This document shows positions 33,811 through 42,501 of a stretch of DNA of 64,000 nt, piece by piece. Location: positions 1-64,000 of the forward strand of contig CAYPHV010000001.1 of NCBI GenBank assembly GCA_964410645.1, written 5' to 3'. The DNA is from JALTBU01 sp964410645 (GTDB lineage Bacteria > Campylobacterota > Campylobacteria > Campylobacterales > Nautiliaceae). Below the pieces are notes generated by a model. The model saw only the letters and a list, made by a program, of their open reading frames with translations. It was not told the DNA's origin and searched no databases. Positions within the stretch are counted from its first letter, which is position 1, and every line of letters starts with the position of its first letter. Both the position numbers and the translations under genes were made by a program.

Positions 33811-33925
33811 ATTCCCTGGAAATACAATATTTACAAATCTTGTAATTTATAAAAGAATTTGCGGTTTTTTTGATAGTCCCTTTCATTTTTAGAATATAAA
33901 AAATATCAACTTCAAATAATTTCGA

Positions 33926-33931
33926 TAAAAT
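33926..33931 (+). promoter_or_regulatory. glyS promoter -10 TAAAAT
   Basis: TAAAAT lies in CGATAAAATACG, about 21 bases before the glyS ATG, with an AAAAAAGGA ribosome site between. The 152-base spacer holds no other feature that I recognise besides the upstream palindrome. Confidence 0.5.
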
Positions 33932-33951
33932 ACGTTTAAAAAAGGACATAA

Positions 33952-35925
33952 ATGTTAAAGCCTTTATTAATAGAAATCGGAACAGAAGAATTACCTGCTA
34001 TTCCTTTACTTAAAGTTTTACCAAATATTGAAAAAAATTGGCTTGATATTTTAGAAAAAAATAATTTAAAAACAAATTTTAATTTTTTTTATACACCAAG
34101 AAGACTTACTTTATGGCATAGAGAATTTCCTGTAAAACAGCCTGACAGACAGGAAGAAATTTGGGGAGCCCCTAAAAAAATCGCAGAAAAAAACCCAAAA
34201 GCAATTGAAAGCTTTGCAAATAAATGCGGCATTTCACCAAATGAGGTAAAATACAAAACAAAAGGTCATGACGAATTTTTATATTATAAAAAAGACATCA
34301 AAGGAAAAGAGGCAAAAGTACTTCTTCCAAAAATGATTGAAAAATGGCTTAAAAGCTTAAATTTCGGTAAAGCTATGAAATGGGGAGAATGTCAGGAAGA
34401 ATTTATAAGACCTATCAGATGGATTTTATGCATACTTGAAAATGAAACTGTCAATTTTGAAAGCTTCTGTATAACTTCAGGTAATTTTACTTTTGGCAAC
34501 AGAATTATAAAAAAACCTATTTTTATTGATTTTGCAGGCGATTATTTTTCTAAATTGGATAAAAACGGGGTCATACTTTACCCAAATGAAAGAAAAAAGA
34601 AAATTTTAGAAGAAATCAAGCAAATTGAACGGGAAAAAAGCATAAAAGTTGAAATAGATAAAAATTTACTTGAAGAAATAGTAGCAATTACAGAATATCC
34701 TACAGCTTTAATTGGAAGTTTTGACAAAGAATTTTTGGTATTACCACCTGAAGTAATTATCACTTCCATGAAAGAACATCAAAGATATTTCCCTGTTTAT
34801 AAAAATAAAAAACTTACAAATAAATTTATAGTTGTAAGTAATGCCTTTACAGATAATTTTTCTAAAATTATTTCCGGAAACGAAAAAGTTCTTCGTGCAA
34901 GACTTTCAGACGCTTTGTTTTTTTATGAAAATGACTTAAAAAACAAACTTAATATCGAAGGGCTAAAAGATATCGTTTATATGGATAATTTGGGAACACT
35001 TTACGACAAGGTAAAAAGAGAAGAAAAAATAATTGAATATTTGGCAAAAAAATATAACGGAGATTTACAAAAATGTAAAACGGCGGTCAATCTTGCAAAA
35101 GCTGATTTGCTCACAGAAATGGTTTACGAATTTACTGAGCTTCAAGGCGTTATGGGATACTATTATGCACTTAAAGAAGGCATAAATGAGGAAGTGGCAA
35201 CAGCAATAAAAGAACAATATTCAGACAGCGCAAGTAATAAAACATCGGCTCTTTTGAATATAGCCAGAAATCTTGATACTATTTTAGGACTTTTCAGTAT
35301 CAATAAAAAACCCAAAGGAAACAAAGACCCATTCGGGCTAAGAAGAGCCGCCAATTATATTATAAAGATATCAATAGAAAACAATATTCCACTTGATATT
35401 AAACAAACAATTTCTGATTTACAAAGCAATTATAAAAATATTAATACTAATGAAATAACAGAATTTATTTTTGAAAGAATATATAAATTTTATAAAGTAA
35501 ATCCAACAGTAATTAGAGCGGTTGTTGCTACAGGAGAAAGCAATTTGATTGAAATCGATAAAAAAATAAAATTATTGAATCAAATAGTAACAAGCAATGA
35601 TTTAAAAGATTTGAGTATTACTTTTAAAAGAGTGGCAAATATTGTAAAAGACTTCGATTTGACCACAATATATATTGATGAAAATTTATTTTCCGAAACA
35701 GAAGAAAAAGAATTATACAAACAATTACAAAAAGCACGCAAAATTGCAGATTTAGAAAAAAAATTAGATTTTTTAATTTCTCTTAAACCGTTAATAGATA
35801 AATTTTTTGATAATGTTTTAGTTAATGTAGAAAATAAAAAAATCCGTCATAATAGACGCTCATTAGTAGCTTCTTTATATAAAGAATTTTTTAATATTGC
35901 TGATATTAAGGAAATAACTATTTAA
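33952..35925 (+). CDS. glyS: Glycyl-tRNA synthetase beta subunit
   Basis: GlyS is the large tRNA-binding subunit of the bacterial alpha2beta2 glycyl-tRNA synthetase. The 657-residue protein starts LLIEIGTEELPAIPL, typical of the family. TPRRLTLWHREFP is near residue 47, GKAMKWGECQEEFIRPIRWIL near 140, ITSMKEHQRYFPVY near 268 and the HD-like region with NKDPFGLRRAANYI near 460. The C-terminus carries a DALR-type anticodon-binding region. The length is close to usual. glyQ is not adjacent. It ends 46 bases before the convergent slyD end. Confidence 0.96.
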   Translation: MLKPLLIEIGTEELPAIPLLKVLPNIEKNWLDILEKNNLKTNFNFFYTPRRLTLWHREFPVKQPDRQEEIWGAPKKIAEKNPKAIESFANKCGISPNEVKYKTKGHDEFLYYKKDIKGKEAKVLLPKMIEKWLKSLNFGKAMKWGECQEEFIRPIRWILCILENETVNFESFCITSGNFTFGNRIIKKPIFIDFAGDYFSKLDKNGVILYPNERKKKILEEIKQIEREKSIKVEIDKNLLEEIVAITEYPTALIGSFDKEFLVLPPEVIITSMKEHQRYFPVYKNKKLTNKFIVVSNAFTDNFSKIISGNEKVLRARLSDALFFYENDLKNKLNIEGLKDIVYMDNLGTLYDKVKREEKIIEYLAKKYNGDLQKCKTAVNLAKADLLTEMVYEFTELQGVMGYYYALKEGINEEVATAIKEQYSDSASNKTSALLNIARNLDTILGLFSINKKPKGNKDPFGLRRAANYIIKISIENNIPLDIKQTISDLQSNYKNINTNEITEFIFERIYKFYKVNPTVIRAVVATGESNLIEIDKKIKLLNQIVTSNDLKDLSITFKRVANIVKDFDLTTIYIDENLFSETEEKELYKQLQKARKIADLEKKLDFLISLKPLIDKFFDNVLVNVENKKIRHNRRSLVASLYKEFFNIADIKEITI

Positions 35926-35931
35926 TAAGAA

Positions 35932-35950
35932 TGCAATTGTCTTAATTGCA
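35932..35950. terminator. Possible bidirectional hairpin between glyS and slyD
   Basis: TGCAATT-GTCTT-AATTGCA forms a 7-pair stem in the convergent spacer. There is no T-run on either strand, so terminator function is only suggested by location. Confidence 0.35.
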
Positions 35951-35971
35951 ATTGCACACCCTTGCATATCC

Positions 35972-36430
35972 TTAAGAATTTCCGCCAATCTTACCTGTTA
36001 AAGTTTCATCGGTAGTTGCTTCTCTTTTTGTAACAACTTTTACGTCAAATGTCAAATCAACTCCTGCTAACGGATGATTATAATCAATTGTAACTTTGTT
36101 ATCATCAAAATCTTTAACTACAACTGCTATAGTCTGTCCGTCCGGAGTTTGCCCATAAAGAGTCATTCCTTTTTTAAGTTCAATTCCTTCGAACTGATTT
36201 TTTGGAGCTTCTTGAACCATTTCAGGGTTATACTCCCCATACGCTTCCTTTGAAGAAACATTAACAGTTTTTTCATCACCGACATTCATCTGTTCTATTT
36301 CTTTTTCAAGACCTGGAATAATCTGACCTTTACCTGCTATAAATTCAAGTGGAGCTTGCCCTTTGTTGCTGTCAACCACTTCATCTTTTGAGTTTTTTAC
36401 TGTATATTCAATACCGTATACATTTGCCAT
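35972..36430 (-). CDS. slyD: FKBP-type peptidyl-prolyl cis-trans isomerase SlyD-like
   Basis: SlyD is a prolyl isomerase and chaperone. The 152-residue protein has the FKBP core with NKGQAPLEFIAGKGQIIPGLE near residue 22 and KTVNVSSKEAYGEYNPEMVQ near 53. The insert-in-flap chaperone domain spans about 68-120, then NHPLAGVDLTFDVKVV returns to the FKBP core. The His-rich metal-binding tail of E. coli SlyD is missing, so a nickel role is unlikely. The ATG has AAAGGA upstream, and a TATACT -10 lies at 36461-36466 on the minus strand. It follows cpoB in the long leftward block. Confidence 0.94.
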   Translation of the reverse strand: MANVYGIEYTVKNSKDEVVDSNKGQAPLEFIAGKGQIIPGLEKEIEQMNVGDEKTVNVSSKEAYGEYNPEMVQEAPKNQFEGIELKKGMTLYGQTPDGQTIAVVVKDFDDNKVTIDYNHPLAGVDLTFDVKVVTKREATTDETLTGKIGGNS

Positions 36431-36471
36431 ATTTATCCTTTAAAAATTTAATTAACTTCAAGTATAACATA

Positions 36472-37344
36472 TTACTTTATTTTTTCCAACTCAATTTTCG
36501 CCAATTTAGCATATTTTGACAAAGGATAATCATAAATTAATTTTTTAAAAGTAATTTTTGCTACTTTTTTATTGTTTATTTTTACAAATGAAATGCCTGT
36601 ATGATATAAAAGTTCGGATGTAAATGATGTTTTTTTAGGATAAAGATTTATACTTTTTTTATAATACGCTAAAGCGTCATTATATTTTTTTTGTTTATAT
36701 GCAATTTCACCCAAATAAAAACTTGATGTTGCCGGAAGATAATTTTTAGATAATGTATATATAAATAATTTCTTTGCACTATTCAATTTATTTTTTAAAA
36801 AATATGCTTTCGCTTTTAAAAAAATATGCTTTAAAGAAAGGCCTTGTTTTGGCTGATTGATTTTATTCACAATCTCCAAAATACTCTGTTTTAACGCCAG
36901 AAAATTTTGGTTTTGAATTTTTACCATCTCTTTTATTGACATCCTCATTACAGTTATATTATTTTCAACAGAATTTATTTTATTTTTTAAGACATTTATT
37001 TCCTTGTCAATATTATTAATTTGACTTTGTGTCTGATTATTTTCTTTTTTCAATGCATTTATATCGTTCATAGCGTTATTTACTTCATCTATCACAGTAG
37101 GAAATGCACTTAATTTATTATTGATAACATCATCATAATTTGATAATTTTAATTCAATTTTAGCTATATTTTTTTGAACATTATTTATATTGCTATGTAA
37201 TGAACTTATATCTTTTTTATTTTCCAAAATAACTTTCTCATCAGAGCTTAGACCGTAAGGTGCATTTGAATTTAAATTACCTGCGTTGAAGGGATTCACA
37301 TCTGCAAATAGCAAAGCGGGTAAAATAAAAAGAAGTTTTTTCAT
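36472..37344 (-). CDS. cpoB: Tol-Pal system protein CpoB (YbgF)
   Basis: CpoB coordinates peptidoglycan synthesis with outer-membrane constriction through the Tol-Pal machine. The 290-residue product has a signal peptide (MKKLLFILPALLFAD) and a long coiled coil with many Asn and Leu heptads (about 40-150). The C-terminal TPR region at about 165-285 includes YFLKNKLNSAKKLFIYTLS and SFYLGEIAYKQKKYNDALAYY. The start codon and ribosome site are inside a 12-pair hairpin (37343-37370), so translation may be regulated. It follows pal in the tol operon. Confidence 0.92.
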   Translation of the reverse strand: MKKLLFILPALLFADVNPFNAGNLNSNAPYGLSSDEKVILENKKDISSLHSNINNVQKNIAKIELKLSNYDDVINNKLSAFPTVIDEVNNAMNDINALKKENNQTQSQINNIDKEINVLKNKINSVENNITVMRMSIKEMVKIQNQNFLALKQSILEIVNKINQPKQGLSLKHIFLKAKAYFLKNKLNSAKKLFIYTLSKNYLPATSSFYLGEIAYKQKKYNDALAYYKKSINLYPKKTSFTSELLYHTGISFVKINNKKVAKITFKKLIYDYPLSKYAKLAKIELEKIK

Positions 37345-37370
37345 ACAATTCCTTTTTTAAGGAATTGTAT
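37343..37370 (-). promoter_or_regulatory. Hairpin covering the cpoB ribosome site and start codon
   Basis: On the transcript the arms AUACAAUUCCUU and AAGGAAUUGUAU pair perfectly over 12 bases around an AAAA loop. The right arm contains the AAGGAA ribosome site and the first two bases of the cpoB AUG. This would block initiation unless melted, and it separates pal from cpoB. Confidence 0.75.
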
Positions 37371-37375
37371 CTAAT

Positions 37376-37945
37376 TTACGGAAGATATGTAAAATTATCT
37401 CTTCTGTTTAATTTCCAGCACCATTTTGCATGGGCACTGCATACAGGATTTAATTCCCCATAGCTGATAATTGTAAGTTTTTTCGGATCAACACCAAGCT
37501 TGATCAATGCATTTTTTAATATATCCGCTCTTTTTAATCCCAAAGCGTAATTATATTCTTCTGTACCCCATTCATCGCAGTTACCTTCAATTCTTACAGT
37601 ATAATTACTTGGATTGGATTCAATAATTTTTGCCAATTTTTCAACTTTTGGCAATTGATCTTTTCTTATATTATATTTGTCAAAATCAAAATAAACAACA
37701 ATGCTTACTAATTTTTTAGCAAATTTTTGGTTGCTGTTTTGAACCAAAGCACCTCCGCCTAGTGTTTTGCTTTGAACATTAGCATTTTCAGTGTTCACGC
37801 TTCCATTTGCTTCTGAAGCATTTTGAGCATTTGTTTTTTGAACCTGCTGGGATTGCACATTTGCATTTTCCAAATTAGGTTGTTTTGAACATCCTGTAAT
37901 TATCAAAACTGCAGCGGCAGCTGTCAATAAGAAACTTTTTTTCAT
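37376..37945 (-). CDS. pal: Peptidoglycan-associated lipoprotein Pal
   Basis: Pal tethers the outer membrane to peptidoglycan and cycles with TolB. The 189-residue protein has a lipoprotein signal with lipobox ITGC near residue 19, then a Gln/Asn-rich linker (20-75). The C-terminal OmpA-like domain has VYFDFDKYNIRKDQLPKV, RIEGNCDEWGTEEYNYALG and KLTIISYGELNPVC. The Asp and Arg/Lys peptidoglycan contacts are in NCDEWGTEEYN and the GLKRAD region. It is part of tolQ-tolR-tolA-tolB-pal-cpoB. The linker contains repeated NANVQS motifs. Confidence 0.96.
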   Translation of the reverse strand: MKKSFLLTAAAAVLIITGCSKQPNLENANVQSQQVQKTNAQNASEANGSVNTENANVQSKTLGGGALVQNSNQKFAKKLVSIVVYFDFDKYNIRKDQLPKVEKLAKIIESNPSNYTVRIEGNCDEWGTEEYNYALGLKRADILKNALIKLGVDPKKLTIISYGELNPVCSAHAKWCWKLNRRDNFTYLP

Positions 37946-37966
37946 ATTTTTCTCCTTTGTTAATTT

Positions 37967-39136
37967 TTACCAATCAAATGATTGCAATATCTTTGGCAGT
38001 CGATAATAAAAAATTTTGTTTTCATTCAACCGTATTATACCAATTTTACTGTAAAAATTCTTTTGTTTTATAAACATAATTGAATTTCCGTCAACAGAAA
38101 AATTAGGAAACATATTTTGTCCTCCAAAAGTCAATCTTTTTATTGAATCATCATTTTTATTAATCAAAAACAGATTAAATGTATTTGCATTAAAAGCATT
38201 ATTGCTTTCTCTGGTGCTTATTACCAGATAATTTCCAAAAGCGTCAACTCCCACCTGGTTTTTGCCATGATATAAAACCCTTGTTACGACACCGGAATTT
38301 ATATTTTTTTGAAACACACAAGGAATTCCGTATCTGTTGGATACAAAGACTATTTTATCTCCCCAAAATTTACCATTTACGTCTATTCCGGAATAATCGG
38401 TTATTTTTGTTAATTTCTTATTTTTATACAAATAAACATCCGGCATTCCATTAGGAGCTATACTCAGTAATATTCCTTTTTTTGGATTAACGTCAGAAAC
38501 AATTAATAACCCCTGGGATGATAAAATTTTAGTAAGTTTTCCTGTATAAATATTAAATTTATACAACGTGGGAAGCCTTTGATATTTTGTAAAATAAATA
38601 GCACTCTGATTCTTATTTGCCCATTTCGGAAAAATATTAAGCCCGCCGCTGATTAATAATTTTTTATATGAAAGACTATAATCTGATAAATAAATAGAAG
38701 ATTCCTTTGGAGCATCCAAAATTGAATATACCACTTTTCTAATCAAAAATTTTGCACTCGGCATACTAAAATATTTATTAATATCATAAACTGCATAATG
38801 AACCAAAAAAGGAAAATATGCATATGTATTTGATTTATATTCTTTTTTTAAAACAATATTATTCTGTTGGATATAATTCACTTTTAACATTCGTTTTGAT
38901 TTATTATAATTTATATCAAATTTCATTGTAGCATTAATGTCTTTTGAATCATTGTTTTCATAAGTTACGTTAAAATGATCCAGCACCGTAAAGTCCATTT
39001 TTAATATTTTTTTAACCGTTTTGGGACCGGAAAAATTAACAATAATATCGGGTTTATTATTTATATACTTTGTTATAACAATTTCTTTTGCAAATAAAGA
39101 AATCGCTATTAATAAAATACCTATTATTTTTTTCAT
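37967..39136 (-). CDS. tolB: Tol-Pal system beta-propeller protein TolB
   Basis: TolB is a periplasmic six-bladed propeller that binds Pal and TolA. The 389-residue product has a signal peptide (MKKIIGILLIAISLFAKE) and an N-terminal domain to about residue 150. The propeller blades follow, with WANKNQSAIYFTKYQR, SIAPNGMPDVYLYKN, KIVFVSNRYGIPCVF and NMFPNFSVDGNSIMFI. Blade sequences are divergent but the order is right. The ATG overlaps the tolA stop (ATGA), and pal follows 21 bases later. Confidence 0.93.
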   Translation of the reverse strand: MKKIIGILLIAISLFAKEIVITKYINNKPDIIVNFSGPKTVKKILKMDFTVLDHFNVTYENNDSKDINATMKFDINYNKSKRMLKVNYIQQNNIVLKKEYKSNTYAYFPFLVHYAVYDINKYFSMPSAKFLIRKVVYSILDAPKESSIYLSDYSLSYKKLLISGGLNIFPKWANKNQSAIYFTKYQRLPTLYKFNIYTGKLTKILSSQGLLIVSDVNPKKGILLSIAPNGMPDVYLYKNKKLTKITDYSGIDVNGKFWGDKIVFVSNRYGIPCVFQKNINSGVVTRVLYHGKNQVGVDAFGNYLVISTRESNNAFNANTFNLFLINKNDDSIKRLTFGGQNMFPNFSVDGNSIMFIKQKNFYSKIGIIRLNENKIFYYRLPKILQSFDW

Positions 39137-39795
39137 TTATGAACCTTTGTCTGAAATTTGATAATTATTTCTATATTTTTATTGAATTTAATATTTTGAA
39201 CTTGAGAAATCAGTTCTTTTTGTTTCTCCTCATCTAAATTGCTCTTAAGAATCAATACACTGATATTGCCGTTTTGATTTATAAATTTTATTGTAGCATA
39301 TTCTCCGGGAATATAAGATATATTGTTCCAGATTTGATATATTTTATTTATTAATTCGTTTATTTTCCCTTTATTTGAATTTGATTTGGCTGAATAACTT
39401 ATATCAATATTAATATTTTTTAGTTTGTTAAGCTGATTTTTAATATTGCCTTTAAATCTGCTTAAATTTAGATTTTTCTTCAAATTTATTTTTTTAGTTG
39501 GAACATTATTTTTTACATTTTTAAAAATATCATTAAAATTAACATTTCCACCTTTTGTAAAACTGCTTTTTGAACCTGCTTTATTTTTAATAATTTTTTT
39601 AATTTTTTGAATACTGCTTTTTTTAGATTTTTTAATCCTGTTTATTCTTTTATAAGAAAAATTTTTGGTTACTATTGCAGTATGAACAAAAACTTTTTCT
39701 TCTGTTTTAGGCTTTTGCGAAAAAATAAAAATAAAAAAAAGTAAAACCAGAGAATAAGATATCAAAGAAAACAAAAAAGCCAAAAAAATTCTCAT
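39133..39795 (-). CDS. tolA: TolA-like energy-transducing protein
   Basis: The 220-residue protein has an N-terminal membrane anchor (about 1-27) and a basic, Lys/Asn-rich linker. The C-terminal TonB/TolA-like domain is at about 145-220, with INKIYQIWNNISYIPGEY near its start. The identity follows mainly from the position between tolR and tolB, since linker sequences of TolA are not conserved. It would couple the TolQR motor to TolB/Pal. Both ends are coupled: its ATG overlaps the tolR stop and its stop the tolB ATG. Confidence 0.88.
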   Translation of the reverse strand: MRIFLAFLFSLISYSLVLLFFIFIFSQKPKTEEKVFVHTAIVTKNFSYKRINRIKKSKKSSIQKIKKIIKNKAGSKSSFTKGGNVNFNDIFKNVKNNVPTKKINLKKNLNLSRFKGNIKNQLNKLKNINIDISYSAKSNSNKGKINELINKIYQIWNNISYIPGEYATIKFINQNGNISVLILKSNLDEEKQKELISQVQNIKFNKNIEIIIKFQTKVHK

Positions 39796-40169
39796 TTAGT
39801 GAGTAATCCTATTTGTCTAAATCCGGTTTTGACAACAGATGAATAAACTTTCATAAAAATATTATATTTTATATTTTTATCGGCTGCAATATATATTAAT
39901 GAATTTTTATTATAATTTCCATATTTTAAATTGAAATTTTCTAAAAAATTATTAAGTGGCATTTGTTCTTTATTAACAAAGACACTACCGTTTTTTTTAA
40001 TTACGATTGTTATTGTAGCTTTTTTTTCTGCAGGATTTGTTTGGCTTCCCTGAGGCAAATCAACAGTTTTTTCCTGATAAGTAGGGACACTGACTGAAAC
40101 CATTAAAATAGCCAACAAAACAAGCATAATATCAACAAAAGGAGTAATATTTAATTCAGGCTTTCTCAT
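39792..40169 (-). CDS. tolR: ExbD/TolR family proton-channel protein
   Basis: TolR is the single-pass partner of TolQ in the proton-driven motor. The 125-residue product has the conserved anchor region ELNITPFVDIMLVLLAILMV, with the channel Asp at about residue 13. A periplasmic domain with a DKNIKYNIFMKVYSSVVKTG end follows. Its start lies 14 bases inside tolQ. Family assignment to TolR rather than ExbD rests on the neighbours tolA and tolB. Confidence 0.94.
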   Translation of the reverse strand: MRKPELNITPFVDIMLVLLAILMVSVSVPTYQEKTVDLPQGSQTNPAEKKATITIVIKKNGSVFVNKEQMPLNNFLENFNLKYGNYNKNSLIYIAADKNIKYNIFMKVYSSVVKTGFRQIGLLTK

Positions 40170-40719
40170 GAGACAAATATAAATCCTTTTGCATTTTTAA
40201 TATAGATATCAAATCTTCTATTTTTTTTGAGAGCAACTGATGAAAACTATATGCCGGTATGGCAGTAATTATACCTGCCGCAGTGGCAATTAAAGCATCA
40301 GCTATTGCCGGAGCTATCATATTTATAGTAGTGAGACTTTGCATACTGTTAAAGGCAGTAAGTATCCCTATAACAGTCCCAAACAAACCTATAAACGGAG
40401 CGGTAGAAGCGACAATACTTAAAAAAGTAAGACCATTTGACGCTTTCATTCTTGCAGCTTCTATACATACATTAAAACTATATCTGTTTACTGTTTCAGA
40501 TTTTTCAATACACGATTTTAAAGAAGAAGTAACAGGAAAAACATTGCTCATCATTAAAGAATTAAATGCATCTTTTTCTTTTTTTATCCAAGAAGTTAAT
40601 TGCAATAATTTATAGAAAAAAACAAAAAAAACAAAAAAAAGATATATTCCCAGCCAACCTAAAATAATTATATTAATTGGATTGGCTAAGAATTTAGATA
40701 TTTCTGGCAGCACTCTCAA
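40156..40719 (-). CDS. tolQ: MotA/TolQ/ExbB family protein TolQ
   Basis: TolQ forms the pentameric proton channel. The 187-residue protein has a membrane helix near 17-38. The conserved MotA/ExbB segment has LTFLSIVASTAPFIGLFGTV near 95-115, GIAPAIADALIATAAGI-like sequence and a last helix with the AIPAYSFHQLL end. The start is uncertain: TTG at 40719 or GTG at 40713. Both are inside the 3' end of atpC, so the tol genes continue the atp transcript. This overlap agrees with the known phylum gene order. Confidence 0.93.
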   Translation of the reverse strand: MRVLPEISKFLANPINIIILGWLGIYLFFVFFVFFYKLLQLTSWIKKEKDAFNSLMMSNVFPVTSSLKSCIEKSETVNRYSFNVCIEAARMKASNGLTFLSIVASTAPFIGLFGTVIGILTAFNSMQSLTTINMIAPAIADALIATAAGIITAIPAYSFHQLLSKKIEDLISILKMQKDLYLSHEKA

Positions 40720-41074
40720 TCTTTGCAGAAACAGTTGCCATTAAAGTATCAGAATCCGTTGCACCCTTAAGAAGCTGTTTTGCCTTTTCAATAGCACTGG
40801 CAATACTGCTCTCATCAGGACCGGTAATCGGCACAGCACCATCAGCCAATACATCAACATGATCAGGCGTTACTTCTACATGTCCCCAGTTAATAGCTAT
40901 CATTTCTTGTTTACCATCGGGTTTTATAATTGTTATAACACCCGGCGATAAATTTGTAACCAAAGGGGCATGTTTGTCAAGAACTCCAAATTCTCCTTCC
41001 GTACCGGGAAAAGTTGCTTCTTTTATTTCACCGTTAAAAACCCTGCCTAACGGCGTTACAATATCAAGTTTCAT
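40694..41074 (-). CDS. atpC: F1 ATP synthase epsilon subunit
   Basis: The epsilon subunit is part of the rotor stalk and regulates ATPase activity. The product is 126 residues from ATG 41074; ATG 41077 adds one Met. ATG 41074 has the better spacing to the AAAGGG site. It starts KLDIVTPLGRVFNGEIKEAT, with FPGTEGEFGVLDKHAPLVT near residue 25 in the beta-sandwich, followed by a helical C-domain. It is the last atp gene of the cluster and overlaps tolQ by up to 26 bases. Confidence 0.96.
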   Translation of the reverse strand: MKLDIVTPLGRVFNGEIKEATFPGTEGEFGVLDKHAPLVTNLSPGVITIIKPDGKQEMIAINWGHVEVTPDHVDVLADGAVPITGPDESSIASAIEKAKQLLKGATDSDTLMATVSAKIESAARNI

Positions 41075-41085
41075 CATAATCCCTT

Positions 41086-42492
41086 TTATTTACTCTGCAT
41101 TTTTTGGGCTTTTTCTTTTACTTCCTCTAAATCCCCAACCATATAAAATGCATTTTCAGGAATATCATCGTATTTTCCTTCAAGAATACCCTTAAAGCCT
41201 TCAATAGTTTTATTGAGCTCAACATATCTGCCATCCGCACCTGTAAAAACTTTGGCAACAAAAAACGGTTGAGAAAGGAATTTTTCAATTTTTCTAGCTC
41301 TACTAACAGTTAATTTATCTTCTTCACTTAATTCATCCATTCCCAAAATTGCAATAATATCCTGTAAATCTTTATATTTTTGCAATACTTCCTGAACACC
41401 TCTTGCAACTTTGTAATGCTCTTTACCCACAATTTGCGGATCAAGAATCCTACTTGTTGAATCAAGCGGATCAACAGCCGGATAGATACCTTTTTCTGCG
41501 ATCTTTCTGTTTAAAACAGTTGTTGCATCCAAATGGGCAAAAACACTTGCCGGAGCTGGGTCGGTTAAATCATCAGCCGGAACGTATACAGCCTGAATAG
41601 ATGTAATTGATCCATTTTTTGTTGATGTAATTCTCTCCTGTAATCTTCCCATTTCAGTTGCAAGTGTAGGCTGATAGCCAACAGCGCTTGGAATTCTGCC
41701 AAGTAATGCTGACATTTCAGCGCCTGCCTGAGCAAATCTGAATATGTTATCAATAAACATTAACACGTCTCTGTGTTCAACGTCCCTGAAATATTCTGCC
41801 ATCGTAAGACCGCTCAAAGCAACCCTGTTTCTACATCCAGGAGGCTCGTTCATCTGACCATAACACAAAGCTACCTTATCCAAAACGCCACTTTCTGTCA
41901 TTTCATGATAGAGATCATTCCCTTCTCTTGTTCTTTCTCCTACACCTGCGAATACAGAATATCCACTGTGCTTATACGCAACATTATGAATTAATTCCAT
42001 AATAATAACTGTTTTACCAACACCGGCACCTCCGAATAATCCTGTTTTTCCGCCTTTCATATAAGGACAAAGCAAATCAACCACTTTAATACCGCTTTCA
42101 AAAATTTCCATTTTGGTTGACTGATCTTCAAAAGCAGGAGCATTTCTGTGAATAGACCATCTTTGGACATCATCTGGAATCTCTTCACCTCCATCGATAA
42201 CATTTCCGGTAACATTAAAAATTCTGCCGAGTACTGCTGAACCAACAGGCACTTTAATCGGACCACCGGTTGAAATTACTGCAGTTCCCCTAACTAGTCC
42301 GTCCGTTAAATCCATAGCAATTGTTCTAACAACATTATCACCGATTTGAGCGGCAACTTCCAATACAACTTTTTTCTTTTTACCTTCAGCTTCAAATTCA
42401 ACAATCAACGCGTCATTAATTTTAGGAACGCTGTCAGATTTAAATTCAACATCAATAACAGGTCCTAAAACTTGTATTACTTTACCTTCCAT
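41086..42492 (-). CDS. atpD: F1 ATP synthase beta subunit
   Basis: The beta subunit carries the catalytic site of ATP synthase. The 468-residue protein has Walker A GGAGVGKT near residue 152 and GVGERTREGNDLYHEM near 182. RVALSGLTMAEYFRD carries the catalytic-Arg-adjacent region, and the VLMFIDNIFRF Walker B is near 238. The DELSEED motif is intact (GMDELSEEDK near 390). Length and order are normal. It lies between atpG and atpC with gaps of 9 and 11 bases. Confidence 0.98.
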   Translation of the reverse strand: MEGKVIQVLGPVIDVEFKSDSVPKINDALIVEFEAEGKKKKVVLEVAAQIGDNVVRTIAMDLTDGLVRGTAVISTGGPIKVPVGSAVLGRIFNVTGNVIDGGEEIPDDVQRWSIHRNAPAFEDQSTKMEIFESGIKVVDLLCPYMKGGKTGLFGGAGVGKTVIIMELIHNVAYKHSGYSVFAGVGERTREGNDLYHEMTESGVLDKVALCYGQMNEPPGCRNRVALSGLTMAEYFRDVEHRDVLMFIDNIFRFAQAGAEMSALLGRIPSAVGYQPTLATEMGRLQERITSTKNGSITSIQAVYVPADDLTDPAPASVFAHLDATTVLNRKIAEKGIYPAVDPLDSTSRILDPQIVGKEHYKVARGVQEVLQKYKDLQDIIAILGMDELSEEDKLTVSRARKIEKFLSQPFFVAKVFTGADGRYVELNKTIEGFKGILEGKYDDIPENAFYMVGDLEEVKEKAQKMQSK

Positions 42493-42501
42493 AGTTCTCC
42501 T

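Noticed and set aside
35926..35971. Strong terminator between glyS and slyD
   Set aside because: The hairpin has no T-run on either strand; kept only as a weak candidate.
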